The notes under the pieces were generated by a model. The model was not told the DNA's origin. It ran no database searches and saw nothing but the letters and a program-made list of their open reading frames with translations. From positions 62,001-126,000 of the forward strand of contig NC_012872.2 of NCBI RefSeq assembly GCF_000003195.3: a stretch of DNA of 64,000 nucleotides, read 5' to 3'. The stretch is from Sorghum bicolor. Taxonomy: Eukaryota > Streptophyta > Magnoliopsida > Poales > Poaceae. A program made the translations under genes and the position numbers. Positions 45,201 through 55,745 of this stretch are shown one piece after another (position 1 is the stretch's first letter; each line of letters opens with the position of its first letter).

Positions 45201-46457
45201 CCCGCTGAGGGTTTGGCTTTGGATTGCCAATTAGCTCGTGATCCATCAAGTGGGTGTATCGCCACAACGAGGACTAGCTTGCCGGGAAGCAAGTGAACCT
45301 CGGTAAAAAATCTTGTGTCATCTCTTGCCGAGGATTCTCTTATTGTTGTGATTAATTGATTGGCTATATTTCTACTCTACAACATCGGTATAATAATCAC
45401 TCACCTCTCCTTTACTTTTGTGCATACCTTGCTAGTTGTGTATCTTGTTTAGCTTAGTTCTCTTGTTGTTGTGCTTTAGTGTTTAGCCTTGTACTAGTTT
45501 GTATAGGTGGCTTGCATAGCTTAGTTGAGCTAGTGCTAGAATTGCTTCGCCATTTGTTTTACTAACTCACTTGCTTAGTGAAGTTTGTAGAAATTTTAAA
45601 TAGGCTATTCACCCCCCTCTAGCCATTTGGACCTTTCACATGGCCGGCGGCCTCGGAGCTCGCCGGCGTTGGGCGTTAGGAGACTATGGGGCACCGTTTT
45701 CCGAACCAAGAACACCGGGAGAGAGAGGAGATCAAGGCGAGCGCGTTCCTAGTCTTTGCGCGGCCGAAGAAAGCAGTTTCCGCGGTGGTTCGCGGCGGCG
45801 CCATGAACGGCCCGTCGGAGCTCGTGCCTAAGGCACTGGAATGCACCAAATCACGTGGGGAAGGGTGCGGGAGAGAGTGGGGAGAATGGCGATCTCACCG
45901 AGTGCAACAATGAGGAGCGGGACGGCTCGGTTTGTCGGGACGAAGTGCGGCGAGTCGCGGCTCCGATAGCGGTTCTGCAGTGCGCGTTCGAGCGAGCGAG
46001 AGAGCAGAATGGGAGGGGAATGAGGAGAGGGAGTGCGGCTCGGGCACGGGCGCTCCTCAAAACGGCCGAAGCGTGGGGCGTGGGGGGAATCGTGGGAGCG
46101 GGGCGCGGCTCGGGAGGTTGCTGCGTGCGTGAGAGGAGGGAGCGGTTGCAAGAGGTGGAAGATGACAAGCGGACCAGAGAGAGGAAAGAGGGAGAGAGGT
46201 GGATTTCTTCTTTTTTTTTGAACAAATTTTTAAAGCTTCTTTCAAATGGAATCTGAATTCAAAACTCTTTTGCTAAAAAACACACTTCACAAAAAAATAA
46301 AATGCTACAGCATGAATGCATCAATATGTTTCTAAACTTATATTAAATTTTAATTTCCTAAAATTTATTATTATTTTTCTATATTTAATGCTCACAAAAT
46401 TGACTAAAAAAAATTAAATTCAACTATTTAAAAATAAGAAAATTTTAGGGTGTTACA
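42219..46457 (-). repeat. 5' LTR of the outer gypsy element, with a solo LTR inserted
   Basis: The LTR runs TGTAACACCCG...GGGTGTTACA. Without the nested solo LTR (43857-45638) and its duplication it is about 2.45 kb, long for gypsy. The right part (45644-46200) is GC-rich and open in several frames but shows no known domain. Confidence 0.85.
43857..45638 (+). mobile_element. Solo LTR of a SIRE/Maximus-like copia element
   Basis: 1,782 bp from TGAAAGCCCAAG to GGACCTTTCA, flanked by CATGG on both sides (43852-43856 and 45639-45643). It shares the start layout (GTTTTGGTAATTAATGACACC) and the end TAGGCTATTCACCCCCCTCT with the LTRs at 10239 and 24888. A TATAAATAG box lies at 44801-44809. Between 44450 and 44770 it carries many copies of GCACCGGAC/GTCCGGTGC, including near-palindromes such as GCACCGGACCGTCCGGTGC. 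Confidence 0.82.
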
Positions 46458-46831
46458 GCATCATCGTGCAAGCATTTACCAATCACGCTGGTGCTTGTTA
46501 CTTGTACCTTTTCTTCTCTACGGATTCTCAATTCTTGTTTTCATCTAATTTCTCAATTAATATAGTTTGTGTTTTTTCTTAATAGTTTAATGAATGCTTA
46601 AAAAGGTTATTAAATAATTATTATATAGTTCATATATATTGAAAATTGTAACTGTTAGATAATGAAACCTAATTTAGTTATTTTATTTATGATATAGGGG
46701 TTTTGTTTTATGTTTCGCTCTAGGACAACAAAATCCTAAGCATGGATCCGATTGCAACTTGTATTCTAATTTATTTTAAAATTAGACAACACGTCATATT
46801 AACTCATACAACAAAGGAGAGATATGTTCCA

Positions 46832-46909
46832 ATATAGATATAGATATAGATATAGATATAGATATAGATATAGATATAGATATAGATATAGATATAGATA
46901 TAGATATAG
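46832..46909. repeat. (AGATAT)n hexanucleotide expansion
   Basis: About 13 units are present. The corresponding place in the first duplication copy (about 21856-21880) has only three to four, so the tract grew after duplication. Confidence 0.85.
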
Positions 46910-47138
46910 TAGATTCAAACCGTACAAGCATATCTTCTAGTAACCCAAAGTCCGAACCTTCTAAACCAGTAACCCAAAGTCCAAATGTAAAACGCGCCGA
47001 GACCTATTTTGTATTCAATCAATCATGTGAAAAAGCTCTGTTCATATTACGTGTGCATACATATACCAAATAAACAAGTCCGGCTGCATCTTTCTCTAAT
47101 ATATAATTATGAAAATTTTAGTTCACTATATCTTTATA

Positions 47139-47470
47139 CTATGTGAATTCCCCACACGTTGCTGTGAGATTTTCTTAAAAATAAATCATTATATATATAG
47201 GATTACTATATGGTATATTATATATGTATACATGTATATGAATTTGACTTGTATGTTAATAGATTAAAAATTTAAAGTATTTCATATAATATAGATGTAA
47301 TGGTCATTTTTGTAATTAATATAGGATGACATGGATTTAGTGGGGAATGATGTGGATACCTTGCATGAAGAGATAGAACATTTAGTGGGTTACTTAGTGG
47401 GGAATGATGTGAACACCTTGCATGAAGAGAGAATTCATCTAGTGGGGTTTAACTTTATAAGAGTATATGA
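47139..47470 (-). mobile_element. Helitron-like non-autonomous insertion, 332 bp
   Basis: The first duplication copy reads TCTTTATA|TGTCCATTGG without interruption; here the insert sits exactly between that A and T, with no target duplication. On the minus strand it starts TCATATACTC and ends with a hairpin-bearing CACAGCAACGTGTGGGG followed by AATTCACATAG. This fits Helitron rules except that CTAG has become ATAG. Inside, a roughly 60-bp unit (TTAGTGGGGAATGATGTG...TTGCATGAAGAGA) is repeated twice. Confidence 0.65.
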
Positions 47471-47716
47471 TGTTCATTGGTTTAAAGATTAAGTAAACGA
47501 TGCTCCTCTCGGATCTGGTTTTATATTATTTTTAGCTTATTTTCTGTTTATGTCACAAGGACTCCTGGTCCAATTGGGTAAAGGGGAAAAAAAGGAAAGT
47601 TATGGGCTGAATCTAACTCGAAAGTCTAATACGAGTTTAAACCAATTTTAAACGGAAACAAGCGAATAGTTGGGCTCGGCCAAAATCCAAAACGACAATT
47701 TTTTGTCTTTTTATTA

Positions 47717-48062
47717 GAGCATCTCCAACAACTTGGTAAAATTCACTTGTCAAATCTTGAGTTATAGCAAGTTGCTAATTTATTTAGCAAAAGAAAAAAG
47801 GATGTGTCTCCAATAAGTTGCTATTCTCACATGGTAAAAATAGAGGATGACAGATGGGACCCATTCACTTGGTAAAAGAATATGTGTCTCCAATAAGTTG
47901 CGCTCGGGATAGCAACTTGACAAATCTCGGTAGTAGAAACCTCTGGATAGCAACTTGGGAAATTTAGCAAGTTGAGATAAGGAGTTGTTGGAGGAGGATT
48001 TTTATGCTTTTAGCAAATTTGGTAGGATAGTATGTTGAAATACCAAATTGTTGGAGATGCTC
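47717..48062. mobile_element. Tourist-like (PIF/Harbinger) MITE, 346 bp
   Basis: Inverted ends GAGCATCTCCAACAA and GAGCATCTCCAACAAT (right end reversed) are flanked by TTA on both sides (47714-47716 and 48063-48065). It is absent from the first duplication copy at the matching place. It has no coding capacity. Confidence 0.85.
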
Positions 48063-48277
48063 TTATTAGAGAAGAAGAAAGAACTACAGATTAGGACTTT
48101 GATTTTTCTTTTGCCTCCGATTGACATCTAACTAAATAAAGAAAGCGGAGCAAAATAAAAAATGTAATTCTTATCTTTTTTATTTAACATTAAGAGTTCT
48201 ATTTAGAATACTGTGAGGAATCTATTTATATTAGGACTCCTACTCCATATTGGTTTAGACCCTAAAACCCTAAACCC

Positions 48278-48420
48278 TATATATATATATATATATATAA
48301 GCCTAGATAAAAGGAACTCTCCATCGTTCCGTAGTTAGAGGAAGACAGACAAAAAATGGATGGATGAAAAAAAGAGTATAAAATTTTGCCTCTTTATTGT
48401 TAGGTATAGATATATATAAT
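48278..48420. repeat. Diverged repeat, copy A (partner at 48793-48915)
   Basis: After a TA run, the words CTCTCCATCGTTCCGTAGTTAG, AATGGATGGATGAAAAAAAG and TTTTGCCTCTTTATTGTTAG reappear in altered form at 48820-48915 (for example CGATAGTTAGAGAGAGATGA and AAATGGATGGATAAAAAAAA). Nature unknown. Confidence 0.55.
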
Positions 48421-48466
48421 TAGGTAATAGAGATATAGATATAGATTTGATAGTTTTTTCTTCTCT

Positions 48467-48494
48467 TATTGTAACACATGAGCATTTTTGTTAG
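48467..48494 (+). mobile_element. Degenerate Helitron-like 3' terminus
   Basis: ATTGTAACACATGAGCATTT followed by TTGTTAG then T resembles the terminus at 13098 with a TTAG instead of CTAG end. It faces outwards opposite to the terminus at 21167. Confidence 0.35.
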
Positions 48495-48688
48495 TTATCC
48501 CTTAATCACGACATGCACGCAAATATAGCATATATTAATTTAAAAAATAGCATATATTAATTTAATTCCTCTTCGGTGTCTACATGTACCTTGTGCAACT
48601 GGCTTGACGAGCTGCACCTTATTGTTGTAAAACAAACGTACTCTATCTTAGAAGGAACAGAAAAAAAAAAATTTAATCATAGTCTATC

Positions 48689-48702
48689 TTGTATCTATCG
48701 GA

Positions 48703-48771
<69 letters not shown>

Positions 48772-48783
48772 CGATAGATACAA
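48689..48783. repeat. Palindrome with (TA)n centre
   Basis: The left arm TTGTATCTATCGGACTTT (48689-48706) and right arm AAAGTCCGATAGATACAA (48766-48783) are perfect inverted copies of 18 bases. Between them is an almost pure TA run of about 55 bases. The whole could extrude a long hairpin. Confidence 0.85.
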
Positions 48784-48915
48784 AAACGTACTATATATAT
48801 ATATAAGTCCGAACAAAAATAAACTCTCTATTGTTCGATAGTTAGAGAGAGATGAACCAAAAACAAATGGATGGATAAAAAAAAGCTTAAAATTTTATCT
48901 CTTTATAGTTAGAGA

Positions 48916-49989
48916 TAGATTACGTCATGTTTGTAATTCATTTTGACATCGGTCTTCGCGCTATGTCTAAACACTTAACTGGTGAGGACATGGTACTCTA
49001 ATTTGTTTTAGAATCGGACTCTCCACTACATTTGGATATGCTACTCTGACTTGTCCGAGCACGAGAGAGATTGGCTTTATCGGATCTCTATTGAGCAATT
49101 GTGAGCGTTTGTGTGATGAAGAATGAAAAATAATCTTAGCCTCTTTATTAGGGAGGATATGGGAAAGGAGAAAATCCACATTTACCTTCCTTAATTTTTT
49201 TTTGTAAAAGTCTGCCTTGTTTTTGAACCTAAAATCGGACAAAACACCTTATTTAACATTTAAAACCATTCATCTTACTCTCCTAACCATGTTATAAACA
49301 GTTTTGAAGGTGATTTTGTCTTCCTCTTTTTTATTTATTTCGTCTAAATCTTTAAAAAATTATAATGAATCATAACAAAAATCATAAAATAGAAAATCCA
49401 ATTTTGTTAGACTTCATATGTGTAGATCTACACAGTGAATATATAATATGAGTACAAAGTTTTTTGCTTTGGCTTTCGATCTATACTTTTTTGTAATTCA
49501 TTGAAATAATTCATGGCTGCAGTTTGTATGGTCCATTTTTATGGTGTAATAATTTTTGTATGATTGAACTGCTAGTAAAAATTTCATACTCATGTATAGC
49601 TTAGTTATAGGTTTATTTATATTTATAACTTGAGTTTGGGTCGAAATCACTTGACCGGCTTCCCTGCCTGATGACTTGGGAATTTGAGCTTTGGGCCTGG
49701 CCCAGTCACGTATACATACACCCTCCTGACATCCTTGGGGAAAAGGAATGAACAAAGCCCACGTAGCCGTCCTACTCCCCTTCCCCGAAATCCAAAGGAA
49801 ATCCGACACACAACGCGCGACAGATCGGTCGAGTGGAGTCAGCGCCGCCGGGCCGGTCGCGGTCGCGGTCGGATCCCCTTGCTTCCCCGTTCCCCCGCCG
49901 CTCCGCCCGCCTCCTCTCCTTCGATTCGTTGCTTCCCGCTTCAAATCCTTGTGCGCGCGCCGCGCCAAGCCAACCACCCTTTCTTTCCC
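48916..49989. other. Upstream region of the RWP-RK gene
   Basis: AT-rich to 49640, then increasingly GC-rich toward the start codon, as expected of a grass promoter and leader. Open frames here on either strand have no recognisable domains. Confidence 0.4.
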
Positions 49990-51878
49990 ATGGCTTCCGA
50001 CGCCCCGACGCAGCAGCCGGCGCCCCAGCAGAAGCCTACAAGGGTCTCGCTGTCCTACGAGGAGATCTCCAAGCTCTTCTCGCTCCCCATCGCCGAGGCG
50101 GCCTCCATCCTCGGTATGTATGATAATCCACCATGCCTGTCTCTTTTGCGCGCTGCTTCCTCCACTTCCCTTCACCCTGCATGCTCGTCCTCGTCTTATT
50201 TGCAGGAGTCTGCACCAGTGTCTTGAAGAGGATCTGCCGCACCCACGGGATTGTTAGGTGGCCCTATCGTAAGGTAAATTTCAATTGTACTGGTTTTGAC
50301 TTCATACTCCTATCTCACAAGTGTGTCCTTTGTCCTTACCATATCCACGCCTGCAAAATCTTATACTTTTTTTTTTGCGATATATAATAAGCACGCAATA
50401 TTTTGAGTACATAGTTCCATGTTGGACATGTATTAAGGCCCGTTTGGATGGGATAAACGTTTCAGTTTCTAATGAGAGAAGAATCACTTCCAAACGGTCT
50501 TTTCCGCAAGTGATTCGAAACCGAAACGTTTCACCAGAATCACTTCGAAACGGTCTGGTCTTTTTAGCAAGTAATTTGAAACCGAAACGTTTCACTGTTT
50601 CTACCTACACATGCGAAACGGCTAGAGGCTAGTTCTCATCTCATTGCTTCTTACCTTTTTGGTTCATTTTTTCAGTTAATTCTTTTTTTAGTGCAACAAG
50701 TTAAAATGGTTTTTATTTTAAGTTGTTCTCCATCCACAAAAAAGTTTAGAATTTTTTGAACATATTTTTATTTAAATGATTTTTTAATCGAAATCGGGAT
50801 TGCCAGCTAAACGATTTCATAAAGCGATTCTGATTCATCACCATAAACGGTTCTTGAAAGAATCCGGATCCGAAACATTTCTGCGAGAATCTGGAGCCCT
50901 AAATCTCATCTGGGGATAATTCAAAGCCAGCCCCATGTACCTTATCTAGTGTATCTGCTCCAAAGAAAGTTGTTTTGGTCCATACAACTTTTAATACTTC
51001 TGCTTTGATTTCTTAGTCTGTCTGGTCATTTGTAGTTTTACTCTTGCAGCTTGTTTCTGGGAAAGCTGGGGATGATACAAAAGGTCCTGATAGAGACAAA
51101 GCCAAGGAACTCCTTGAGTTATCAAAAATCGTGAAACAAAAGGCTTCCAGTGCATCAGGCCCATCAATAGTGTGAGTAATGCTTTCCCTTGAGGCCTTGA
51201 TAGATGATTCTTGTGATTTAGCTGCTGCCTGTGCCTTCTTCTCTCCTAGGGAAAAAAAAAGGAAATTGATCTGTTTGCATCGTATTCATCTCACACTTGG
51301 ACTGGACTGGATATGTTTATAGGTCATCAAGCACTTCCCAAGGAGCGGCAAAGTCTCAACAGGGCAGTTCTAAGGCAGGACAAATTTCAGTTTCGCCCCC
51401 AGCAGGTAAGCAGAACACATCACCAAGCTTGGCCCACGGTAGCCAAGCCAAGGCCATCCCTAGTTATATGGATGATTTCAAGTACGGATTCCCGTCATCT
51501 GGCTTGTCTTGTGAAACGATGAAATGGTGGGGCACAAGCAGCGACACAGACTGTGTGCCTGCCAAAGATGGAAGCCATGAAGCCCATGATTTAACAACGC
51601 ATGAGCCGTCAAAGGGCATGACTGATGATGACGAGTTGGACTGGGGAGCAGATGAAGCAGAAGCGGAAGCTGAAGCTGATGGTGCTGTTACAGCAGAAGC
51701 GTCGGCGCAGCTGTGCTCCCTAAGAAGGAAAGCAGTAGATGATGGACGCAAGCTATTGAATGGCGGCAACCGCAGGGGCCAAGAATTTTCTAGGCTGAAC
51801 AAAAGGCAGAAGCTAGTGCTGGCCCAGGTATTTGGGGCTTCACTGCCAGATGTTGTATTTCTTGTGTCTAGTGAGTGA
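49990..51878 (+). CDS. RWP-RK domain protein, four exons
   Basis: Exons 49990-50113, 50206-50273, 51050-51171 and 51323-51878 give 289 residues with GT-AG introns in compatible phases. The RWP-RK domain covers about residues 18-64: RVSLSYEEISKLFSLPIAEA, then the helix VCTSVLKRICRTHGI and the signature RWPYRK (59-64). RWP-RK proteins are plant nuclear regulators that bind DNA (NIN-like and RKD families). This one has the domain at the extreme N-terminus, lacks the PB1 domain of NLPs in the part I can read, and has an acidic region DDDELDWGADEAEAEAEAD near 225 that may act in transcription. The C-terminal half is Ser/Gln-rich. The first ATG in the GC-rich leader frame was rejected because it lies far upstream with no conserved residues; 49990 directly precedes the domain. 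Target genes are unknown. Confidence 0.85.
50434..50905. mobile_element. Possible TIR element in intron 2 of the RWP-RK gene
   Basis: The segment starts AAGGCCCGTTTGGATGGGAT and repeats GAAACGTTTCAC and AATCACTTC-AAACGGTCT in both halves, ending near CTGGAGCCCTAAA. GGCCCGTTTGGATGGG is a frequent terminal sequence of grass MITEs. Neither the opposite end nor a duplication could be fixed, so the limits are approximate. Confidence 0.35.
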
Positions 51879-54668
51879 AGGGCAACTGTAGCTGCGTTTT
51901 CCCTCCCTCTCCAGGTCCTCATGTAATATGACCCATTATTAGCTAGAAGTGTGAAATCTTCTCATTGGATTCAAGAATGGCAGGAGCTTGTTTTGTCTTC
52001 CTATCATACAAGTCATTGCTGCCGCTTTTCTCTACGTATTTTCTCTTATCTCCCATGTGTGTACGAGGAGAGCACCTTATGTTATATATTTGAATGCACG
52101 CCATTCCATTCCATTGCATTTTGTTCCTTTTTTTTGTTTTTGATAACATTGCATTGTTCCTTGATTTTGAGTCAAAACTTTAAAACACTTGTAAAACTAG
52201 CAAAGATGTCCTCAAAGTGAACCGGTCCAGAAGATAGGCATACCAATGGTATTTTGGTCAATGGAGGACATAGCATTGAATACACATCCAAGTGAGTTTG
52301 GCTGCCCTTAATATATCTCTTTCTGCATTTTTTTTCCATATGAAAACCTATGGATGCAAATCTGCGAGAAATTGTGTTCTTTCTTCTGATAACATGCCTC
52401 TTGTCTTCAACTATAGGTTGCAGAATATTTATGCTTCTACAAGTTATTATAGTTTCCAAATCCATGTGTTTTAGGCAACTGTGAGACAATTATACCTGTA
52501 TGTTTATCTTTTATTTGCACTGTATTTTTTGGATTCTGTTTAACAGTGGCCAATTCTACATTATCTCATCATTGTATTGATACAGAAGGTTATGCATAAG
52601 AATCACCTTATTTTTCGATTTAATATGATCATATGAAAGTCGAATGCATGTAGGTCTCAGGAAGACAGCATGTGTAGTGTTTGATTTACTGCTTGGGTGC
52701 TTGCAGAAGTAATACGTTCAGGTGTTATGTTTAACTGTTGGTGTGATGTATTGTGGAAGGTGTTTTTTTCTTCAATGTACAGTCACATTGTAGCATGCAG
52801 AAGATGTTTATGTGTATTGATTTAAACTTTTTTATGTCTGGCTCTGAAGATTTGCCATCCATTACTGAACCACAGTAATGTCATGATATCCTTATATTAT
52901 TACAACATTTGTGTAAATGGCAAGCTAATCTGTTAGCTGACATTCGCTTTTGTAATGCTATCTGCATTGCAAGACTAAATGAATCGTGCAAAGTGTGCAC
53001 TGACTTTATTTAATGTAAAAGAGGGAAGCTTTACTAGTTTAGTTACTGCTTTGCCTGTTATGCTCGCATATGGAAACAATACTGACATTAGTGTGGCTGA
53101 AGAATGTACATCGCAACCACCTTTGCTGCCTCCTTAGTGCATCTCCAACTCCAATGTATGGCTATCATTTCCGTGGGGTGAGCTTTTATTGCGTTCTGTC
53201 TGCATGCACTTTGTCTTGTAGCGGCATCTAATGATGAGTTTGTTTTGTCTAATTTTCTCCTTGATCCAGGCGGAGATAGCACTGAACTTAATCTACCTGC
53301 TGTACAGGATCTAACATTGCTTCTGCTGACTGCTTGGGATCGGATGGCTCTTTTTGTGGGCAAAGAGCCTGAGACTACTATGTGCCTTTGTTAACCAGAT
53401 ATTTCTGTTAGAACTTAGAAGCAACCTGCATAATACGTAAGCAAATAAGCAATGGTAGGGTTTTGATATTTGCCATTGTGGTAGGCCCAACTGCCCAAGG
53501 ATAATGAAATATACAGGGCAGGGCATGTGTTTGGCACTGGATGGCCTGGCCTATAGATAGCCATCATGTGTTTGGTGTTGCTTGTGGCATACTGTTCTTT
53601 TTTTCAGTTGAGAAGTTATCGTGTGACATGAGAATATTATTGATCTCTTTTGTGTTTGCCCCTACTGATCTTGATTGGTGTTCACATGAAGGTTTTATAT
53701 AACCCGCTTTTTCTTTCATTCTTTCTTTCAGAACCAAGGTTTCCAAATGTTGAAAATATATATCTGGCTGAAATCAATTCAATCTTTCCATGCGAAGTGG
53801 GCAAAATTGGTGTTGCAGGGCAAGGGGACAAATGTGGATGGGAATAAGAGCAGGAGCAAAGGGCAAAGGCAGATAGAAAAGGCTTATAGGCAAGGAGGAA
53901 GAACAGAGCAAGCAAGGTATATGCATTCAACAACTCTTACGGGCAGCAGGTGGTATTGGTTTCTGGATCTACCTCATTGGTGGTTATGGAACACCCACAT
54001 GGGTAGAGTAATGTATGATTTGGTAATCATCATGAATTTTAGTTTGTTTTTTGGTATGGAGCATGTTGTGCACGTAGAGCCATCAGTAAATACTCTAAAG
54101 AGAACAGATATGATCTCTGCTGGGCATAAAAGGAATCCCCTATTGCATGACACCTGTTTTGACTTTTGACTAGCATACATCACAGGGAATGGGCTTAAGC
54201 TTTTGTGATGAGGTGAGGTGAGGGACCCAAGAAAAGGCCACTGCAAAGAGCAGAAGAAAATCGGCCAGCTGTATTTGCTATGGAGCTGAAGCAGGAGCAC
54301 TTGCACTGCACATGGTAGGTTGCCTTGGGTTGAAGCCAGAGACAGAGACCTTACCTGTGTCTGTGTGGTACACATGCGTGTAGCATGACCGTCCAGCAAG
54401 CAAAGCAAATGCAAATGCAAATGCAAAGAGTGTCACCTACTCAGCAGCTCCACTGAATGTCCAGCGGGTGCGGTGCAGGAGTACATTTCCTCCGTTCGCC
54501 TCCCAAGGGTCCAAGGACTTGTTGTTCAATATATATATATAAACCAGAAGAGAAGCTGCAGGCAGGCGTCTCCACTCCGTCTGATCTCAGTGACCTACCT
54601 CTGTCTCCACTACAACGAGTGCAGTGTCCACCCAGCCCAGCTCTAGCCTGCTGCAGTGCAAGAGCAAG
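51879..54668. other. Intergenic DNA between the RWP-RK and X8 genes
   Basis: The first few hundred bases are probable 3' UTR. Beyond that I see no supportable gene; the longest frame (53747-54169, +) has an ordinary composition but no recognised domain and no clear splice partners. A TATATATATATAAACC string at 54530-54545 lies about 130 bp upstream of the X8 start and may be its TATA box. Confidence 0.45.
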
Positions 54669-55257
54669 ATGGTCAGCAGAGGTGCTCGTCGGCCATCGGC
54701 GCGGCTCCTGCTCCTCTCCCTGGGGCTTGTGCTCCTCTACTTCACCTCAGGTAATTTCACTGCCGCTGCTGGTTACTAGTACCGATTCTGATTTCTTTTC
54801 CTCTGCTCTTCTCCTTGTTCCGTTTCATTTCATTCATACTAAAAGAGTAAAGGTTTCCCTTTTTGCATGGGGATTGCCGTGCCGTTGATTGGTAGTGCTC
54901 CAGTACCCTTGTGCTGCCTTTTGGGGGGGCTGGGAATTGCTTGATTGGAACTGTTTTGATTTTGTAGTAAGCAGCGTCGGCGTTGCTGCGGCCCAGAAAA
55001 CGTGGTGCGTGGCCAAGCCGTCCGCGTCCAACGACATCCTGTCTCTGAACCTCAACTACGCGTGCTCCCAGGTGAGCTGCGCCGTGATCCAGAAGGGCGG
55101 ACCGTGCTACTACCCGGACAACCTGGTGTCGCGTGCCGCCGTCGCCATGAACCTCTACTACGCCTCCAATGGCAGGCACCCCTGGAACTGCTACTTCAAC
55201 AACTCGGCGCTCGTGGTGCAGTCCGATCCCAGCTATGGCTCCTGCACCTACTACTGA
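54669..55257 (+). CDS. Secreted X8/CBM43-domain protein (callose-binding-like), two exons
   Basis: Exons 54669-54750 and 54968-55257 give 123 residues. The N-terminus (1 to about 36: RLLLLSLGLVLLYFTS, ending AAA before QKTW) is a signal peptide. The rest is one X8 domain with the six conserved cysteines (41, 60, 65, 74, 102, 120) and the motifs WCVAKPSAS, LNYACS, GPCYYPDNLVSRAAVAMNLYY and SYGSC. X8 domains bind beta-1,3-glucan (callose); stand-alone forms include plasmodesmal callose-binding proteins, and longer ones are tails of beta-1,3-glucanases. The chain ends three residues after the last Cys, so there is no hydrophobic GPI-anchor signal and the product is probably soluble in the apoplast. 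There is no catalytic GH17 domain. Exon 1 ends in phase 1 within the signal peptide, as is usual in this family. Confidence 0.9.
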
Positions 55258-55552
55258 TCGATTCGATTATATATATATATATATAGCCCTCCCTCTCTGA
55301 TCGAATGGAAATCTAATCCCTGTGTTGTGTTGCGTAATAATTGTGTCGCGTCGTCCTAGCAAAAGTTACTCTCCCTTGTATTGTTCCATTCCATGCATCC
55401 AGTTGATATGGATGATGTTGAGTGCGCCATAGAGGATATATATAAGTATCACACCAGCTTACTGCTTACGTTTGGAGATGCATGCATGTGATTGTGTGTC
55501 CAAGGACAGGGTGATTGCAAATGAAAGAAAAAGAGTTTTTTCCAACCTTCTT

Positions 55553-55745
55553 GGCCTTGTTTAGTTTGAAAAAATGTTTGGTTTTGGCTACTGTAGCACT
55601 TTTGTTTTTATTTGAAAAACCTTGTCCAAATATAGAGTAACTAGCTTTAAAAAATTCATCTCGTGATTTACAGACAAACTGTACAATTAGTTTTTGTTTT
55701 TATCTATATTTAAATTTTGAAAAATTTTGGGATCTAAACAAAGCC
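55553..55745. mobile_element. Small TIR element with internal deletion
   Basis: It starts GGCCTTGTTTAGTTTG and ends GGATCTAAACAAAGCC. The blocks CTACTGTAGCACTTTTGTTT and CATCTCGTGATTTACAGACA are present; about 50 bases near the right end are missing. It lies 300 bp downstream of the X8 gene. Confidence 0.75.

Larger units (their letters stand above)
22646..46457 (-). mobile_element. Coding-poor Ty3/gypsy LTR retrotransposon carrying nested insertions
   Basis: The boundaries are TGTAACAC at 22646 and GTGTTACA at 46457 with the 5-bp duplication GCATC (22641-22645 and 46458-46462). Sense is the minus strand: 5' LTR 42219-46457, primer site 42204-42215, internal domain 39468-42218, polypurine tract 39468-39480, 3' LTR 22646-39467. 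The internal domain is only 2.75 kb and holds remnants of gag (CCHC-like) and an aspartic protease but no reverse transcriptase, RNase H or integrase, so it must have depended on proteins from elsewhere. The TGTAACACC ends and methionine-type primer site are common in Tekay/Del-like gypsy elements; lineage is inferred. Confidence 0.85.
22572..48233. repeat. Tandem duplication, second copy, split by insertions
   Basis: The pieces are 22572-22645 and 46458-48233. Relative to the first copy it carries the 23.8-kb gypsy nest, a hexanucleotide expansion at 46832, a 332-bp Helitron-like insert at 47139 and a 346-bp Tourist-like element at 47717. After subtracting these it is about the same length as copy one. 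Confidence 0.85.

Noticed and set aside
46832..46909. AGATAT tract considered as a CRISPR-like or satellite array
   Set aside because: It is a simple hexanucleotide microsatellite expanded relative to the sister copy.
53747..54169. 140-residue plus-strand frame between the RWP-RK and X8 genes
   Set aside because: No domain, no splice context and the start lies in an AT-rich region typical of non-coding DNA.
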